Source: an uncultured bacterium (GTDB lineage: Bacteria > Bacillota > Clostridia > Christensenellales > QALW01). Taken from it: a stretch of 64,000 bases of DNA. The notes beneath the pieces were generated by a model, which saw only the letters and a program-made list of their open reading frames with translations, made no database searches and was not told the origin of the DNA. Numbering within the stretch: the stretch's first letter is position 1; the number at the start of each line of letters is the position of its first letter. The stretch is taken from the NCBI GenBank assembly GCA_905214315.1, contig CAJMLN010000006.1, positions 1 through 64,000 on the forward strand, in the 5' to 3' direction. Below are positions 19,242 through 27,233 of this stretch, in pieces. The translations under genes and the position numbers were made by a program.

Positions 19242-20210
19242 ATGAAACTTGGTGTTTTAACCGTTCCGCTGTATGACAGAAGCCTGGAGGAGGCCCTTGC
19301 CTGGCTGCACGCGCGCGGCGTGCAGACGGTAGAGCTGGGCAACGGCGGCTTTCCCGGCAATACCCACGTAAACCCGGACAATTATCTGGGTAATCCTGCA
19401 AAAATTGAGGAGCTGAAGGCGCTTTTAAACAAATATCAGCTGGAAATTTCCGCGCTTTCCTGCCACGGCAACTGCGTGCATCCCAACCGCGAGACAGCCG
19501 CAAAATTCCAGAGTGATTTTGAAAAAACCGTGCAGATGGCCGAGCTTTTGGGCGTGGATACCGTGGTTACATTCTCCGGCTGCCCGGGCGGCTCTCCGGA
19601 GGATAAAGTGCCCAATTGGGTCACCTGCTCCTGGCCGCCGGATTTTGCCGATATTCTGGAGTATCAGTGGAACCAGGTGCTGATTCCCTACTGGAAAGAG
19701 GCCGTGGCCTTTGCCAACGCGCACGGGGTTACAAAGATCGCCCTGGAAATGCACCCGGGCTTCTGCGTGTACAACACTGCTTCACTGCTGCACCTGCGGG
19801 AGGCCGTGGGCGATACCATCGGCGCGAACTTTGACCCCAGCCATCTGATCTGGCAGGGGATGGATCCGGCCGAGGCCGTGCGGATGCTGGGCGGAAAGGC
19901 GATTCATCACGTGCACGCCAAGGATACGTACCTGGATACGGCCAATATCCGCAAAACCGGCGTGCTTTCCACCGGCCATTACAGCGACGTGCTCAACCGT
20001 CCCTGGACGTTCCGCACCGTGGGCTACGGTCTGGACACGGCCAGGTGGAAGGAGTTTGTCAGCATGCTGCGGATGGTGGGCTATGACGGCGCCCTTTCCA
20101 TCGAGCATGAGGATATGTTTATGAGCGTGGAAGAGGGGCTGGAAAAGGCCATCGCGTTTTTAAAGGATATCATGTGCGTCCAGCCCATGGGCGAAATGTG
20201 GTGGGCGTAA
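19242..20210 (+). CDS. sugar phosphate isomerase/epimerase (larger paralogue type)
   Basis: 322-residue TIM barrel of the same superfamily as the upstream gene but a different branch: GVQTVELGNGGFPGN, ISALSCHGNCVHPN, KIALEMHPGF, GANFDPSHLIWQGMDP and the metal-binding HHVHAKDTY. This form often accompanies Gfo/Idh-type dehydrogenases in the catabolism of oxidised or inositol-like sugars; no such dehydrogenase lies here. Ends in a clear terminator. Confidence 0.85.
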   Translation: MKLGVLTVPLYDRSLEEALAWLHARGVQTVELGNGGFPGNTHVNPDNYLGNPAKIEELKALLNKYQLEISALSCHGNCVHPNRETAAKFQSDFEKTVQMAELLGVDTVVTFSGCPGGSPEDKVPNWVTCSWPPDFADILEYQWNQVLIPYWKEAVAFANAHGVTKIALEMHPGFCVYNTASLLHLREAVGDTIGANFDPSHLIWQGMDPAEAVRMLGGKAIHHVHAKDTYLDTANIRKTGVLSTGHYSDVLNRPWTFRTVGYGLDTARWKEFVSMLRMVGYDGALSIEHEDMFMSVEEGLEKAIAFLKDIMCVQPMGEMWWA

Positions 20211-20228
20211 AGCTTAAAAACGATATGG

Positions 20229-20258
20229 GAGCTGAGAAACTTTCTCAGCTCTTTTTTT
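20229..20258 (+). terminator. intrinsic terminator after the isomerase pair
   Basis: Eleven-base perfect inverted repeat (20229-20239 with 20241-20251; the innermost bases form the loop) followed by seven T. Confidence 0.9.
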
Positions 20259-20261
20259 GTA

Positions 20262-20290
20262 TTGCTATTTTGGGGCGGTTTGTTTATAAT
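20262..20290 (+). promoter_or_regulatory. promoter for the GH25 gene
   Basis: TTGCTA (20262-20267), 17-base spacer, TATAAT (20285-20290). It follows the terminator directly and would give a leader of about 200 bases before the GH25 start. Confidence 0.65.
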
Positions 20291-20309
20291 AAAAACTGAA
20301 AACATACCG

Positions 20310-20468
20310 CCGGCTTTTGATGAGCCGGAGCACAGGCTTTTTGGGATTTTATACCGTTGCCGGTAAAAAGACAGTTTAATGACGAAGCGCCCGGATGTCC
20401 CGCCCGGTGAAAGTGCGCGCTGTGGGGCTTTCGCACAGCGGCAGAACGGGGATTCTCTGGTTCTGCCG
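20310..20468 (+). promoter_or_regulatory. structured leader upstream of the GH25 gene
   Basis: Three perfect hairpins sit in the leader: CCGGCT/AGCCGG (20310-20315, 20323-20328), CGCTGTG/CACAGCG (20418-20424, 20434-20440) and CGGCAGAAC/GTTCTGCCG (20439-20447, 20460-20468). The ribosome site follows 20 bases later. The last two hairpins share two bases, so they compete slightly at the junction. I do not recognise a known riboswitch class. Confidence 0.4.
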
Positions 20469-20496
20469 GCGGCAGAGGGGTGCTCAGGAGGAGAAT

Positions 20497-21234
20497 ATGA
20501 CGCGCGTAAAAAAAGGACTGCTGATTGCTTTTTCCGTAGAAATACTGCTTGTAACCTTAGTGTTTTTGCTGATTTTTTTCGGCGTGATTTTGCTGAACAA
20601 CCCCTCCCGGGAGGTTTATCCGGTGCGGGGAGTGGACGTTTCGGCGCATCAGGGGGAGATCGACTGGGAGGTTTTAAGCGGGCAGGGCATTTCGTTTGCC
20701 TTTATCAAGGCCACCGAGGGCGCGACGTTTGTCGACGAGCGCTTTGCCTATAATTATGCCGAGGCGGTCCGATGCGGCCTGCGCGTGGGGGCGTACCACT
20801 TTTTCCGCTATGACCGTACCGGTGCCGAACAGGCGGAAAACTTTATCAGCCGGGTGGAAAAGACGGAAAACATGCTGCCGCCGGTTATCGATGTGGAGTT
20901 TTATGGCGAGAGCGAAAAAAATCCGCCCGCGCAGGCGGATGTGCGGCGGGAGCTGGACAGTATGGTGCAGCTTCTGCGCGAGCATTACGGAATGGAGCCG
21001 ATCCTCTACGCCACTGAGCGCTCCTATCGGCTGTATATCGCCGGCGCCTATGAGGACTGCGATATCTGGATCCGCAATGTCACGTCCCAGCCGCGGCTGA
21101 ACGACGGCCGTGCCTGGATTTTTTGGCAGTTTACCAACCGCCGGCGGCTGAAGGGGTATCAGGGGCGGGAGCCCTATATCGATGAAAACGTGTTCTGCGG
21201 CAGCCGCGAGGAATTTCTGCAGTACGCGCGGTAA
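20497..21234 (+). CDS. GH25 lysozyme-like N-acetylmuramidase, membrane anchored
   Basis: 245 residues: a single N-terminal transmembrane segment (about 8-33), then a GH25 beta/alpha barrel. The hallmark acidic residues are present: Asp47 (GVDVSAHQG) and Asp132/Glu134 (VIDVEF). It hydrolyses MurNAc-beta-1,4-GlcNAc links in peptidoglycan on the cell surface. The frame is open 34 codons further upstream, but the ATG at 20497 follows TCAGGAGGAGAAT and gives the signal anchor directly. Confidence 0.9.
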   Translation: MTRVKKGLLIAFSVEILLVTLVFLLIFFGVILLNNPSREVYPVRGVDVSAHQGEIDWEVLSGQGISFAFIKATEGATFVDERFAYNYAEAVRCGLRVGAYHFFRYDRTGAEQAENFISRVEKTENMLPPVIDVEFYGESEKNPPAQADVRRELDSMVQLLREHYGMEPILYATERSYRLYIAGAYEDCDIWIRNVTSQPRLNDGRAWIFWQFTNRRRLKGYQGREPYIDENVFCGSREEFLQYAR

Positions 21235-21614
21235 GATTGTGTTGCAAAATTTTTCAGGAAAATCAGATATTGCGGAATGAAATTTTTGGAATCGGTTGTA
21301 ATTAGAAGCGTTTGATGCCCAACATGGGGAAATCGCTGCATAACTCCGTGTGTTCCAACGCCCCCGTACGAGTATTTTCTCTGGTTTGCCTCGCGTATCC
21401 CATATTTGAAGCAGCGCCAACGAGAAGAATTTGTGCTTCTGCTGTTTGAAATGCAGCCTTAAACGGCGGGCGTTTTCCTATCCCTGCTGTGCCAAGTGTT
21501 GTAACGTCCATCCAGCAGGGCAAACGCCATGACTCAAGACAAAATTTTCAAATCACGCTTGATAAATAGCGGATATTTGCTGCTGTAAATTTTTTGTTTT
21601 CACAAGATTCACAA
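21235..21614. other. gene-poor stretch before the GH99-like gene
   Basis: About 380 bases with no supported gene. Both strands hold only short interrupted frames; a 73-codon minus-strand frame at 21302-21523 has no recognisable motif or good ribosome site. The composition looks like decayed coding sequence. Confidence 0.4.
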
Positions 21615-21643
21615 TGGAAAAACACAGCTGTTTGTGATAAAAT
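21615..21643 (+). promoter_or_regulatory. promoter of the GH99-like gene (TGGAAA-17-TAAAAT)
   Basis: TGGAAA (21615-21620), 17-base spacer, TAAAAT (21638-21643). The surrounding bases (ACAATGGAAA and GTTTGTGATAAAATA) are nearly repeated in front of the heparinase-like gene at 31747-31775, suggesting shared control. Confidence 0.55.
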
Positions 21644-21675
21644 ACCGACGAAAATAAAAAAGGAGAGGTGCGAAT

Positions 21676-23607
21676 ATGAAAAAATGGATTTCCCTGATGC
21701 TTTCTGTGGCGGTAATGTGCGGTATGCTGTCGTTTTCCCTTGGGGTGCGGGCGGATTTGCCGAATCTTTTGGAAAACGGGTCGTTTGCAGACGGCATTGG
21801 AACGTTTGCCAAAAGCGGAACCTGTATTCTGGAGGAGAGCGACGAAGCTCAGGACGGCGACGGCTGCAGCGCGCTGATTTCCGGGCGGGAGCAGAATCAC
21901 AGCTCGGTTGCCTTTAACGCTGCGCCTATTGTGCAGCAGCAGGGAAGCGGAGAATATACCTTCAGCGGCTGGGTAAAGCTGGCCGAGGCGGACGCCGCGA
22001 AGATAAAGCTGGCGGCCACCTACCAGCTGACTTGGGGCGGAAAAAATGAAACCCGCCAATGGCCCATGGGAACAAAGACGGAGCTTTCCTATGACGATTG
22101 GACCTATTTGGAGGTTAAAACGGAAATTGAAGCCGAAAAGGACGGCGAGACTATCAGTGAGGTAAAGCTGTATTTTGTGCAGGACGCGTTTGACGCCGGT
22201 CAGGCGCCGGATTTGCTGTTTGACAATCTTTCCTTTATCAAGCACGGGGAGTATGTGCAGGTAACGCCCGCGCCGGAGGTAGAGGTTCCGGCCTCTAAGG
22301 ACGTGCAGAGCATTAACGGATTTGATGCCACGCAGATCGGTGCGATTCGCTGGGACGCTTATTTTGAAACCGGCAGCAGCCCCACCGCGGTATCCGATCA
22401 GGTAGCGGCCTGCTTAAGCCCCGCCCAATACCACTGGACGGCGCCGTTTTTTGCCCGGGTTGCCTCCGACGGCAAAGTGAGCTTTCCAGAGGAGTCCCTT
22501 GCGCTTTGGGAAGAGGAGGCGCGCTACGCCATTGACGCGGGCATCGATTATTTTGCCTACCTCTGGTATGATTCCAACGACAGAATGAGCTATGCCCGGA
22601 AATTCCACACCCGGAGCGAGCTTCGGAACCAGATCGAGATGACGGCGATTTTAGAATCGCTGAATCGCTCGGCGGCCACCTTTGAAGAGCTGTTTGCCGC
22701 CATGAAGGAGGACTATTGGCTGTATATGGACGGAATGCCCGTCGTCTATGTATACGATGCCGGCAGTAAGGATGCGGCGTTTGTGCAGCAGCTGCGCAAA
22801 ATGGCGGCGCAGGCGGGCATTGAACAGCCGCTGTATATTATCGGTATGGGATACAGCGACGCCGCCACCGCGATGCTGGGCGCCAATAATGATTTTGACG
22901 CTGCGAGCTTTTACAGCATGGGCGCTTATGAGGTAGGCTGGACCTATGCCCAGCTATGCCAGGCAAACCTGGAAAACCATAATAAAGTATTGCCTGCCGG
23001 CGCGGCTATGCCGTTGGTGCCCTGCGCTACGATGGGCCGGGATACGCGCGCCCGGATTGAAACCGGCGTTTCCTGGTGCGAGAATACGCGGGGCGGTCCG
23101 GATAATTTGCAGTACGGCGGAAAGTTTGCCTATACCGGAACCCCCGAGGAAATTGGAAATCACCTGCTGGATATGCTCAACTATACCAAGCGCAACCGGA
23201 AAAACACCAAGTGCAACACGGTGCTGATGTATGCCTGGAACGAGCATGACGAGGGCGGCTGGATTTGCCCGACGCTCTCCTGCGACGAGGAGGGCAATGT
23301 ACTTTACAACGAGGACGGCACGGCAAAGCGGAACACCGCACACATCGACGCGGTGAAAAAGGCAATCGCCTCCTACCGTTCCCAGGAAGCCAACGCCGGG
23401 GTGTATACTGATTTGGAGGGCAATATCGTCGAGGGAAATCCGGTTACGGACGCTTCCGGTACGCCTGCTCCTTCGCCGGGCACGGATATAAACGCTTCTT
23501 CCGGCGGAGGCGTATGGATGGTTATAGGAATCGGCGCGGCAGCTGCGGCTGCCGCGGCCGTTATCGCCGTTGTGGTCATCCGGCGGAAAATCATGCGCCA
23601 TCGGTAA
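21676..23607 (+). CDS. secreted GH99-like/WbsX-type glycan-active protein with CBM and C-terminal anchor
   Basis: 643 residues. Signal peptide (1-26, ending GVRA), a beta-sandwich carbohydrate-binding-like domain (about 28-205, beginning NLLENGSFADGIGTF), then a barrel of the GH99/WbsX type with IGAIRWDAYF, PAQYHWTAPFFA, GIDYFAYLWY and MYAWNEHDEGGW. A Pro/Ser linker and one transmembrane helix with a basic tail (about 610-640) tether it to the membrane. GH99 enzymes are endo-alpha-mannosidases, while WbsX-like domains occur in polysaccharide synthesis; activity is unproven. No close operon partner. Confidence 0.78.
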   Translation: MKKWISLMLSVAVMCGMLSFSLGVRADLPNLLENGSFADGIGTFAKSGTCILEESDEAQDGDGCSALISGREQNHSSVAFNAAPIVQQQGSGEYTFSGWVKLAEADAAKIKLAATYQLTWGGKNETRQWPMGTKTELSYDDWTYLEVKTEIEAEKDGETISEVKLYFVQDAFDAGQAPDLLFDNLSFIKHGEYVQVTPAPEVEVPASKDVQSINGFDATQIGAIRWDAYFETGSSPTAVSDQVAACLSPAQYHWTAPFFARVASDGKVSFPEESLALWEEEARYAIDAGIDYFAYLWYDSNDRMSYARKFHTRSELRNQIEMTAILESLNRSAATFEELFAAMKEDYWLYMDGMPVVYVYDAGSKDAAFVQQLRKMAAQAGIEQPLYIIGMGYSDAATAMLGANNDFDAASFYSMGAYEVGWTYAQLCQANLENHNKVLPAGAAMPLVPCATMGRDTRARIETGVSWCENTRGGPDNLQYGGKFAYTGTPEEIGNHLLDMLNYTKRNRKNTKCNTVLMYAWNEHDEGGWICPTLSCDEEGNVLYNEDGTAKRNTAHIDAVKKAIASYRSQEANAGVYTDLEGNIVEGNPVTDASGTPAPSPGTDINASSGGGVWMVIGIGAAAAAAAAVIAVVVIRRKIMRHR

Positions 23608-23851
23608 ACCCTCAGAACAGGCCGTTGTTTTGCAAAAGGAGAGAGGAAAATTGTATCCCTGATTACAATAAAGCATAGGGCAGAGAGATAGGAAATTCAA
23701 AAAAGTATGACCTTTTAACAAAGGGTGCAGTGCTTGAATAAAATTCCCCCTGAGCCTTGAAAGGAAAAGGACGGATTGCAGTCCGTCGTATCTCTTGGTT
23801 CCACACAAGGCTGCTCTTTCCTGCTCATAAGGGCAGGAAAAGCTCATAACA
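23608..23851. other. non-coding stretch before the TnpV remnant
   Basis: No gene is supported here. Both strands are interrupted by frequent stops. It directly abuts the TnpV remnant and may be further decayed transposon DNA. Confidence 0.35.
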
Positions 23852-24100
23852 AGAATAGGCATGGTAGATACAGCAGAGAATATCAGCGCTTTACATCTGA
23901 TTGTTGACAAAAGGGAAGCGGAACCGTTATCTTGCAGATATTAACGAGCAGGCGGAATCAATGTTCTTTATTCTGGAGCGGCGGCAAGGGAACACGAACA
24001 ACTAAAGGCTGAAAAGCAAATGATCTGGGTTGGCGGCACGAACGCCGCCCGAGAAGCGGCAACGGAGCTTGTCAGCCATACAATCCTGTGTTGTCCATAG
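23852..24100 (+). pseudogene. decayed TnpV-like transposon protein gene
   Basis: Two frames together resemble the C-terminal half of TnpV, a small protein of Tn4451/Tn5397-type clostridial transposons. One frame reads RNRYLADINEQAESMF; after a frameshift near 23980 the next reads REHEQLKAEKQMIWVGGTNAAREAATELV and ends in TAG at 24098-24100. The family pattern is YLADID-QAQE-F followed by EQLKA-NQMEWV. Upstream, GRYSREYQRF may be the degenerate N-terminal part. It has internal stops and no plausible start, so it is a remnant. Confidence 0.65.
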
Positions 24101-24339
24101 CTTAATTCTTGTTCAGCGTGGTAACGATGAAAGCTCTGTCCTGTCTGCCTTGATGACGGAAACATGAAAAAAGCGCTGAGCTGAAGATAGGAGTATAGAA
24201 AAAACGTGGTGCGGTAAATCTGTACTCTGTTCTTTTATACCGCAAACGCTCTGAAAAGCTTATGCTGTTATGGAAAAAAAAGGTTGAAACGTAACTGGTT
24301 TTGTGATAAAATGTAAATATTAAATTTGTTCAAAAAGGG
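24101..24339. other. non-coding stretch after the TnpV remnant
   Basis: AT-rich DNA without a supported gene, running into the promoter of the beta-helix surface protein. A second weak promoter (TTGAAA, 17-base spacer, TAAAAT) lies near 24281-24311. Confidence 0.35.
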
Positions 24340-24368
24340 TTGACAAGAAAAGTGGCAGGGGGTATACT
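24340..24368 (+). promoter_or_regulatory. consensus promoter of the beta-helix surface protein gene
   Basis: TTGACA (24340-24345), a 17-base spacer and TATACT (24363-24368). It is the strongest promoter match on the plus strand. The (CATA)8 repeat starts at the next base, so transcription begins inside the repeat. Confidence 0.8.
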
Positions 24369-24402
24369 CATACATACATACATACATACATACATACATA
24401 CA
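24369..24402. repeat. tetranucleotide microsatellite, eight CATA units
   Basis: Eight perfect CATA units (24369-24400) plus CA. The tract begins one base after the -10 hexamer and therefore spans the expected transcription start and first bases of the mRNA. Such tracts change length by slippage. Confidence 0.95.
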
Positions 24403-24451
24403 GTCTAATTCTGCCCTTTTTTCCTGCCAGGCCGGCAATAGAAGCAATTTG

Positions 24452-24508
24452 AAAGGCATATTCTGCCCACTTTACAGTGGACGGGACTCGCCTTTTTTTT
24501 GTTTTTTT
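24452..24508 (+). terminator. terminator-like hairpin in the leader of the surface protein gene
   Basis: Outer arms AAAGGC (24452-24457) and GCCTTT (24490-24495) enclose an inner hairpin CCACT/AGTGG (24467-24471, 24476-24480). Eight T follow, then a G and seven more T. It lies between the promoter and the start codon, so it may act as an attenuator, or simply end upstream transcripts. Confidence 0.5.
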
Positions 24509-24534
24509 AAAATTTGATGAAAGGACTGAAAAAG

Positions 24535-26976
24535 ATGAAAAAGAGATTATTAGGCCTGCTGATCTGCCTTTCTATGGTGCTTTTCATTTTTCCGCAGATA
24601 GTACTGGCAGAGAATACGCAGGATAGCGGCACGGAGGCTGAGTGCGCTTGCAAGACAAAATGTACTGAAGACAGAGTGAATATTGCCTGCCCAATCTGCG
24701 GAGGAAGAGGAGCAAATCTGGAATTATGCAAAGGCACGCGGAATGATGAAGCTATAGAACAAAAGAATATTTTAACCGTGTCGTCCTATAGCGATGGCAT
24801 AGTAGCAAAGGTTGGAAACGATGCGTTTTTTTCTCTTTCCGACGCTGTTGCCGCTGTTATAAGTACAGACGATAAAACCGGAACCGTGCAAATTGTTGAA
24901 GACATTGAACTGAGTGAGTTTATTATTATTCCCAACGGGGCGAATATTAAGTTGGTTGACGATGGGGTTGCGCATACGATTACGATGGTATCCAACAAGG
25001 ATCAGTATTCATACGCGGCTTTTGTAATCGAACAGGGAGGCGCGCTCTCCATTGACGGTGCAAATCTTACTTTCACACGGCAGGCATATAATGAACGCGT
25101 GAGCGGTTTAATTGCATGCCATGGGGCGTTTACGCTGGAAGACGGCACCTTTGATTTAAATGGTCAAAATCTTGCCTGGAACACAAATACGAACAGTGCA
25201 AGCGCCATCATTCATGTGTGTGGCGCCAATGCCATATTTACCATGAACGGCGGCACAATCCAAAATGCTTCCTTAAGTACTAATACAGGGGGAATTCAAG
25301 TCAGCAGCTATGCAAAGTTTATTCTGAATAATGGTGTTATTAAAAATATAACCGGAGGGAATAATGCAAGAAGTGGAGCTGTGCTTGTCTATGCCCCTGA
25401 TACCTCTTATAATTACGGAAAAGGAACAGCCTACTTTGAGATGAACGGCGGTATCATAAAAGATAATACCGGATACCGTGGCGCCGGGGTGCATGTGGTT
25501 GGGCAATCTTATAATTTCCGTGCTACAATGCTTTTGAACAACGGAACAATTCAGGGAAATACCTGTAACAGCAATGTATCACAGTTGGCGGGCGGCGGCG
25601 GCGTTTATATTGAGGGCAATGCCGAAGTCACCATGGAAGGCGGTAAGATTTTAGACAATACAGCTGTTAACGGTGTGGGCGGCGGCATATGTACAATAGA
25701 CGGATATACGACGAACTTTCCTGACCCGAATGCTCCCAACGCATGGGCAATTGAGACATACAGTCGGTATTATCCTGCTGCGTTCACAATGCTGGGCGGC
25801 ACAATCAGCGGCAATCAGGCTAAAACAAGCGGTACATCACAAACCATTATAGGTGACGGCGGCTGCGGCGGCGGCGTTTACATTGCCTCCAACTGTGTAA
25901 CCCTAAAAGGCGGCTATATTGAGAATAACACTGCCCAACGGCAGGGTGGTGGTGTTTATGTTGGTTCCATTCCCTACAAACTGACCATCTATAACGCGGT
26001 GGTAACGGGCAACGAAGCTTCTGTTCTTGGCGGCGGTGTATGGGCTTGTCCTACGGGCGATACCGAGGTATTCGTCACTAACGGGGCCGGAGTTTACGGG
26101 AACAAATCCGACGGTGCCGGCGACGATATAGCGTCTGTCAAGGTTCATGGCAAGAATTATGGGCTGACACTTGCTGACCGTATTTTAGGCAGCGGGCAGG
26201 TACTGTGGTACAAAGATGGCGGGATTGCTGATAATGAAAACAATCTGGGCAATCCAGACGATTCACCGCGCTATAACTCCAGCGGAGATGCTAAGCCCAT
26301 CACCCAAATCCAGAATAACATCGATCCGTATGCGCTCAAGGCGGTCGTTTCCAATAACGCAAAAGAGCTTGCCCAGAACAGTGCAGCACTGTTCATACGC
26401 GGCAATAAGTCTGCCCGTGGCGGCGGAATCGGCACCAATGGCGGTATCGTCATGGGCGAAAAGGATAACGAGTATACCTTAAAAGTTACAAAGGACTGGG
26501 GCGATACCGATGAGAGCCTGAAGACGCCTGTAACGGTTTCCCTGAAGGTGGGCGATACCGTCCTTGATTCGGTTACATTGAACGCGGAAAACGGCTGGAC
26601 GGCGGAATTTACCCAACTTCCTGATCCTGCGACGCTCTCTGAGGAGTTTTTCTATGGAGTTGTGGAAAATCCGGTACCAGAGAATTTCGAAGCGGCCTAT
26701 TCCGATGCGATAATGGATGAGGCAACCCGCATAATCGCCGTTAAAGTTACGAATACACAGATTATAGAGAAGGATCCCACCGGCGATCCTCCGCTGGAAC
26801 AGCCTTCTGAACCGCCGAAGGATATCACCGGCGGCAATCAGACGGGGAATACAAACTCCTCGCAGACAGGCGATAACAGCAACCTTGCCCTTTGGATTGC
26901 CGTGATGCTGGCAGCGGGAGCTGGGTTGATCGGTACAGCCCTTTACAGCCGAAAAAAATACGGCAGTAATTCTTAA
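24535..26976 (+). CDS. secreted surface protein: Cys-rich N-terminus, parallel beta-helix, Cna-B-like domain, cell-wall anchor
   Basis: 813 residues. Signal peptide 1-25 (ends VLA). Residues 37-60 hold a cysteine pattern (C-C-C..CPICG..C) seen at the front of many clostridial surface proteins. Residues about 75-640 are a right-handed beta-helix built from GGxI..N repeats (MNGGTI, GGGVYIEGNAEVTMEGG, GGGVYV). Residues about 645-755 resemble a Cna-B stalk domain (YTLKVTKDW, GWTAEF). The end has SQTGD, a helix and SRKK, a variant sortase signal. Starts at 24514 or 24517 are open, but 24535 fits the ribosome site and signal peptide. It is more AT-rich than its neighbours and follows transposon debris, suggesting transfer. 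Confidence 0.85.
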   Translation: MKKRLLGLLICLSMVLFIFPQIVLAENTQDSGTEAECACKTKCTEDRVNIACPICGGRGANLELCKGTRNDEAIEQKNILTVSSYSDGIVAKVGNDAFFSLSDAVAAVISTDDKTGTVQIVEDIELSEFIIIPNGANIKLVDDGVAHTITMVSNKDQYSYAAFVIEQGGALSIDGANLTFTRQAYNERVSGLIACHGAFTLEDGTFDLNGQNLAWNTNTNSASAIIHVCGANAIFTMNGGTIQNASLSTNTGGIQVSSYAKFILNNGVIKNITGGNNARSGAVLVYAPDTSYNYGKGTAYFEMNGGIIKDNTGYRGAGVHVVGQSYNFRATMLLNNGTIQGNTCNSNVSQLAGGGGVYIEGNAEVTMEGGKILDNTAVNGVGGGICTIDGYTTNFPDPNAPNAWAIETYSRYYPAAFTMLGGTISGNQAKTSGTSQTIIGDGGCGGGVYIASNCVTLKGGYIENNTAQRQGGGVYVGSIPYKLTIYNAVVTGNEASVLGGGVWACPTGDTEVFVTNGAGVYGNKSDGAGDDIASVKVHGKNYGLTLADRILGSGQVLWYKDGGIADNENNLGNPDDSPRYNSSGDAKPITQIQNNIDPYALKAVVSNNAKELAQNSAALFIRGNKSARGGGIGTNGGIVMGEKDNEYTLKVTKDWGDTDESLKTPVTVSLKVGDTVLDSVTLNAENGWTAEFTQLPDPATLSEEFFYGVVENPVPENFEAAYSDAIMDEATRIIAVKVTNTQIIEKDPTGDPPLEQPSEPPKDITGGNQTGNTNSSQTGDNSNLALWIAVMLAAGAGLIGTALYSRKKYGSNS

Positions 26977-27012
26977 TAATGGCTCCTGTGAAAGAAATAG
27001 TTTTTATGTATG

Positions 27013-27043
27013 CCGCCGCATGGGTTCCCTATGCGGCGGTTTT
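27013..27043 (+). terminator. intrinsic terminator after the surface protein gene
   Basis: Nine-base perfect stem CCGCCGCAT/ATGCGGCGG (27013-27021, 27031-27039) followed by TTTT. Confidence 0.8.
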
Positions 27044-27233
27044 CTATGCCTGTCGGCTGTTTTCCTTCTCTGGCGCGGCTGGCTTTTCTGCCTGCCCGCT
27101 GCCTAAAGCAGGCGCTTTGCCGCCTCCCCGGGAGAGGGCGGCTGCATAGGAGCCGTCAGATTGAGGAAAGGAACTGATAAAATATATGCTATCAGGCATC
27201 ATGTTTGCTTCCTGAATCAAACAATTTTCCATA

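Noticed and set aside
21302..21523. 73-codon minus-strand frame in the gap before the GH99-like gene
   Set aside because: No family resemblance, no good ribosome site; looks like decayed sequence.
24268..24459. Minus-strand frame encoding a Met-Tyr-Val-Cys repeat across the CATA tract
   Set aside because: It exists only because CATA repeats lack stops; it opposes a consensus promoter and has no ribosome site support.
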